Positions 62,846 through 64,000 of a DNA stretch of 64,000 nt are shown here, one piece after another (within the stretch, counting starts at the first letter, position 1; the number at the start of each line of letters is the position of its first letter). The notes beneath the pieces are model-generated. The model made no database searches and had not been told where the DNA came from. It saw nothing but the letters and a program-made list of their open reading frames with translations. Location of the stretch: positions 372,001 through 436,000 of the forward strand of contig NZ_MOBJ01000009.1 of NCBI RefSeq assembly GCF_003732225.1. The letters run 5' to 3'. A program made the translations under genes and the position numbers. This DNA comes from Pseudomonas brassicacearum. Its GTDB lineage: Bacteria; Pseudomonadota; Gammaproteobacteria; Pseudomonadales; Pseudomonadaceae.

Positions 62846-63481
62846 ATGAACAAGCCACAAACTCAACCGCAACTCAAACACGGTCGTGTGACTACCCCGG
62901 CCAGCCGCGGCTCTGTCGCTATTGAAGTCGGCCTCCTGGAGGGTTGGCAGGTCAACGAAATGGAAGGCGGAAAGAACTTCCCTTCATTGACCGCCGGGCC
63001 ATTCCCCGCACCGTACGAGACGGATAGCGCCAGCGTTGCACCACCGGCTGATGGTTTCATTCTCAGTGGTGGCAAGGCTGATGCTCGTGATTGCATCAAC
63101 TACACCAACGAGGAAATGAGCAATAAGCTCAATCGTCCTTTCACCTGGCCACTGCTCAACGTGAACCCGGGTCAGACCTTCCATGTCACCTGGCAGTACA
63201 CGGCGCCTCACACCACTCGCGGTTACAGCTGGTTTATCACCAAGGATGGCTGGGACCCGAAACAGCGTATCAGCCGTGCGCAACTCGAGGCCAAACCGTT
63301 TGCTGAAGACTTCTACACGCAGGTGCCTTACTACTCACACAGCAGCGAACTCAAAGCCAAAGTCGAACATGAAGTGACATTGCCCGTGGGCAAGAAAGGT
63401 CATCACGTCATTGTGCTGCTGTGGATTGTCGCCAACACCGGCAATGCGTTCTATCAAGCCTTCGACGTGGACTTCAAGTAA
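62846..63481 (+). CDS. AA10-type lytic polysaccharide monooxygenase-like protein without signal peptide
   Basis: The 211-residue protein matches AA10 chitin/cellulose-active LPMOs from HGRVTTPASRG (His12) through TAPHTTRGYSWFITKDGWDP (second copper His, His122) to GNAFYQAFDVDF (axial-position aromatic, ~202-203). His12 should be residue 1 of a mature enzyme, but only MNKPQTQPQLK precedes it, and the upstream frame to the nearest stop holds no hydrophobic segment. A single Cys (Cys83) means no disulfides. GGAG lies 8 nt before the ATG. It may use a non-Sec exporter or have a non-LPMO role. Confidence 0.8.
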   Translation: MNKPQTQPQLKHGRVTTPASRGSVAIEVGLLEGWQVNEMEGGKNFPSLTAGPFPAPYETDSASVAPPADGFILSGGKADARDCINYTNEEMSNKLNRPFTWPLLNVNPGQTFHVTWQYTAPHTTRGYSWFITKDGWDPKQRISRAQLEAKPFAEDFYTQVPYYSHSSELKAKVEHEVTLPVGKKGHHVIVLLWIVANTGNAFYQAFDVDFK

Positions 63482-63524
63482 GGCCTCGCTCGTAGCGTGA
63501 ACAGGCTCTAAAGGATTGGAGCCG

Positions 63525-63553
63525 AAAGCCCGGTAGCGCTGCCGGGCTTTTTT
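63525..63553 (+). terminator. Intrinsic terminator after the LPMO-like gene
   Basis: Arms AAAGCCCGG/CCGGGCTTT with an inner AGCGCT, ending in a run of T to 63553, 44 bp past the stop. Confidence 0.85.
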
Positions 63554-63626
63554 GTGGCGTGCTGTCACAGCCCACGACCTGATGGAATAACATGGCGCCT
63601 TCTGACAACAAACAGGATGGATTGTC

Positions 63627-64000
63627 ATGTCGAACACGGCCGAGCGCGTCAACATCATCGAGTCCCAGGTGTTGTCCGACGACTGGTACCTGCTGAAGAA
63701 AATCACCTTCGATTACCTGCGCAACAATGGCGATTGGCAGCGCCAAACCCGTGAGGTCTACGACCGTGGCAATGGTGCAGCTATTCTGCTGTTCAACCGC
63801 GCGCAAAGAACCGTCGTGCTGACACGCCAGTTCAGGTTGCCGGTCTTCGTCAACGGTCATGACGGCTTGCTGGTTGAAGTGGCTGCGGGTCTGCTGGAAG
63901 GCGCCTCGCCGCAGGAGCGCATTCGCGCCGAAGCGGAAGAGGAAACGGGTTATCGCGTTCACGATGTGCAGAAAGTATTCGAGGCTTACATGAGCCCGGG
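63627..64000 (+). CDS. nudK: NudK-like Nudix hydrolase (3' truncated by window)
   Basis: The ATG opens a frame that runs off the window after 124 codons. It contains DWYLLKKITFDYLRNNGDW, VVLTRQFRLPVFVNGH and the start of a Nudix box, GLLEGASPQERIRAEAEEET, fitting the ADP-ribose/GDP-mannose pyrophosphatase group. NudK cleaves GDP-mannose. The best match is the NudK type by N-terminal region; the C-terminus is not seen. Confidence 0.82.
   Translation, partial: MSNTAERVNIIESQVLSDDWYLLKKITFDYLRNNGDWQRQTREVYDRGNGAAILLFNRAQRTVVLTRQFRLPVFVNGHDGLLVEVAAGLLEGASPQERIRAEAEEETGYRVHDVQKVFEAYMSP

Noticed and set aside
1..64000. tRNA genes, rRNA genes, CRISPR arrays, prophage or complete insertion sequences
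   Set aside because: I looked in the intergenic regions for cloverleaf arms, regular repeat-spacer patterns, integrase or transposase-like frames and found none.

Overview
The window is a stretch of Pseudomonas chromosome, most like the P. fluorescens group. The support is protein-level similarity of nearly every gene, GC-rich codon use, and intergenic REP pairs built on the core GGGAGCGAGCTTGCTCGC. The gene order cspD-clpS-clpA-infA-bpt-aat-trxB-ftsK-lolA-rarA-crcB-serS-cysG-tus, as I recall it, is also found in other pseudomonads. It is mostly core genome. I see no prophage, complete insertion sequence, CRISPR array, rRNA or tRNA gene.

Layout. (1) 1-8.2 kb: 3' part of tamB, then a MarR-controlled tripartite efflux operon (marR, outer-membrane lipoprotein, emrA-like, emrB-like) with two identical palindromic operators. 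(2) 8.3-13.0 kb: lpxH-ppiB leftward, divergent from glnS-cysS. (3) 13.2-28.2 kb: the complete 13-gene nuo operon (complex I, NuoC and NuoD fused), leftward, with an unusual hairpin between nuoF and nuoG. (4) 28.2-31.5 kb: a regulatory/REP region with a possible Fur box, aceA with a long upstream region carrying a 26-bp palindrome, and an exported secretin-N-like protein. (5) 31.7-37.1 kb, leftward: roxA-GNAT, purB, hflD, mnmA and a Nudix gene. (6) 37.3-41.4 kb: two unrelated NADP-isocitrate dehydrogenases, divergently arranged. (7) 41.4-48.3 kb: cspD, clpS-clpA, infA, bpt, aat, trxB, a set covering N-degron formation, recognition and degradation, interrupted by a ~790-bp inverted-repeat structure. 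(8) 48.6-56.3 kb, rightward: ftsK, lolA, rarA-crcB-serS-cysG. (9) 56.4-59.9 kb, leftward: a glutathionyl-hydroquinone reductase, then ybiB/trpD2-like and tusE-B-C-D. (10) 59.9-64 kb: small accessory genes (YoaK family, DUF6388-like, an HTH protein, a lipoprotein), a 194-bp MITE inserted in a stop codon, a GNAT gene, an AA10-type LPMO without signal peptide, and the start of a nudK-like gene.

Functional links. TusBCDE and MnmA belong to one tRNA 2-thiouridine pathway. Bpt and Aat create N-degrons that ClpS delivers to ClpA. Isocitrate lyase and the two isocitrate dehydrogenases share the isocitrate branch point. NuoA-N feeds the respiratory chain. The least explained items are the signal-less LPMO, the large inverted repeat, the MITE in a stop codon, the candidate Fur site without a gene, and the hairpins within nuo and before ftsK.
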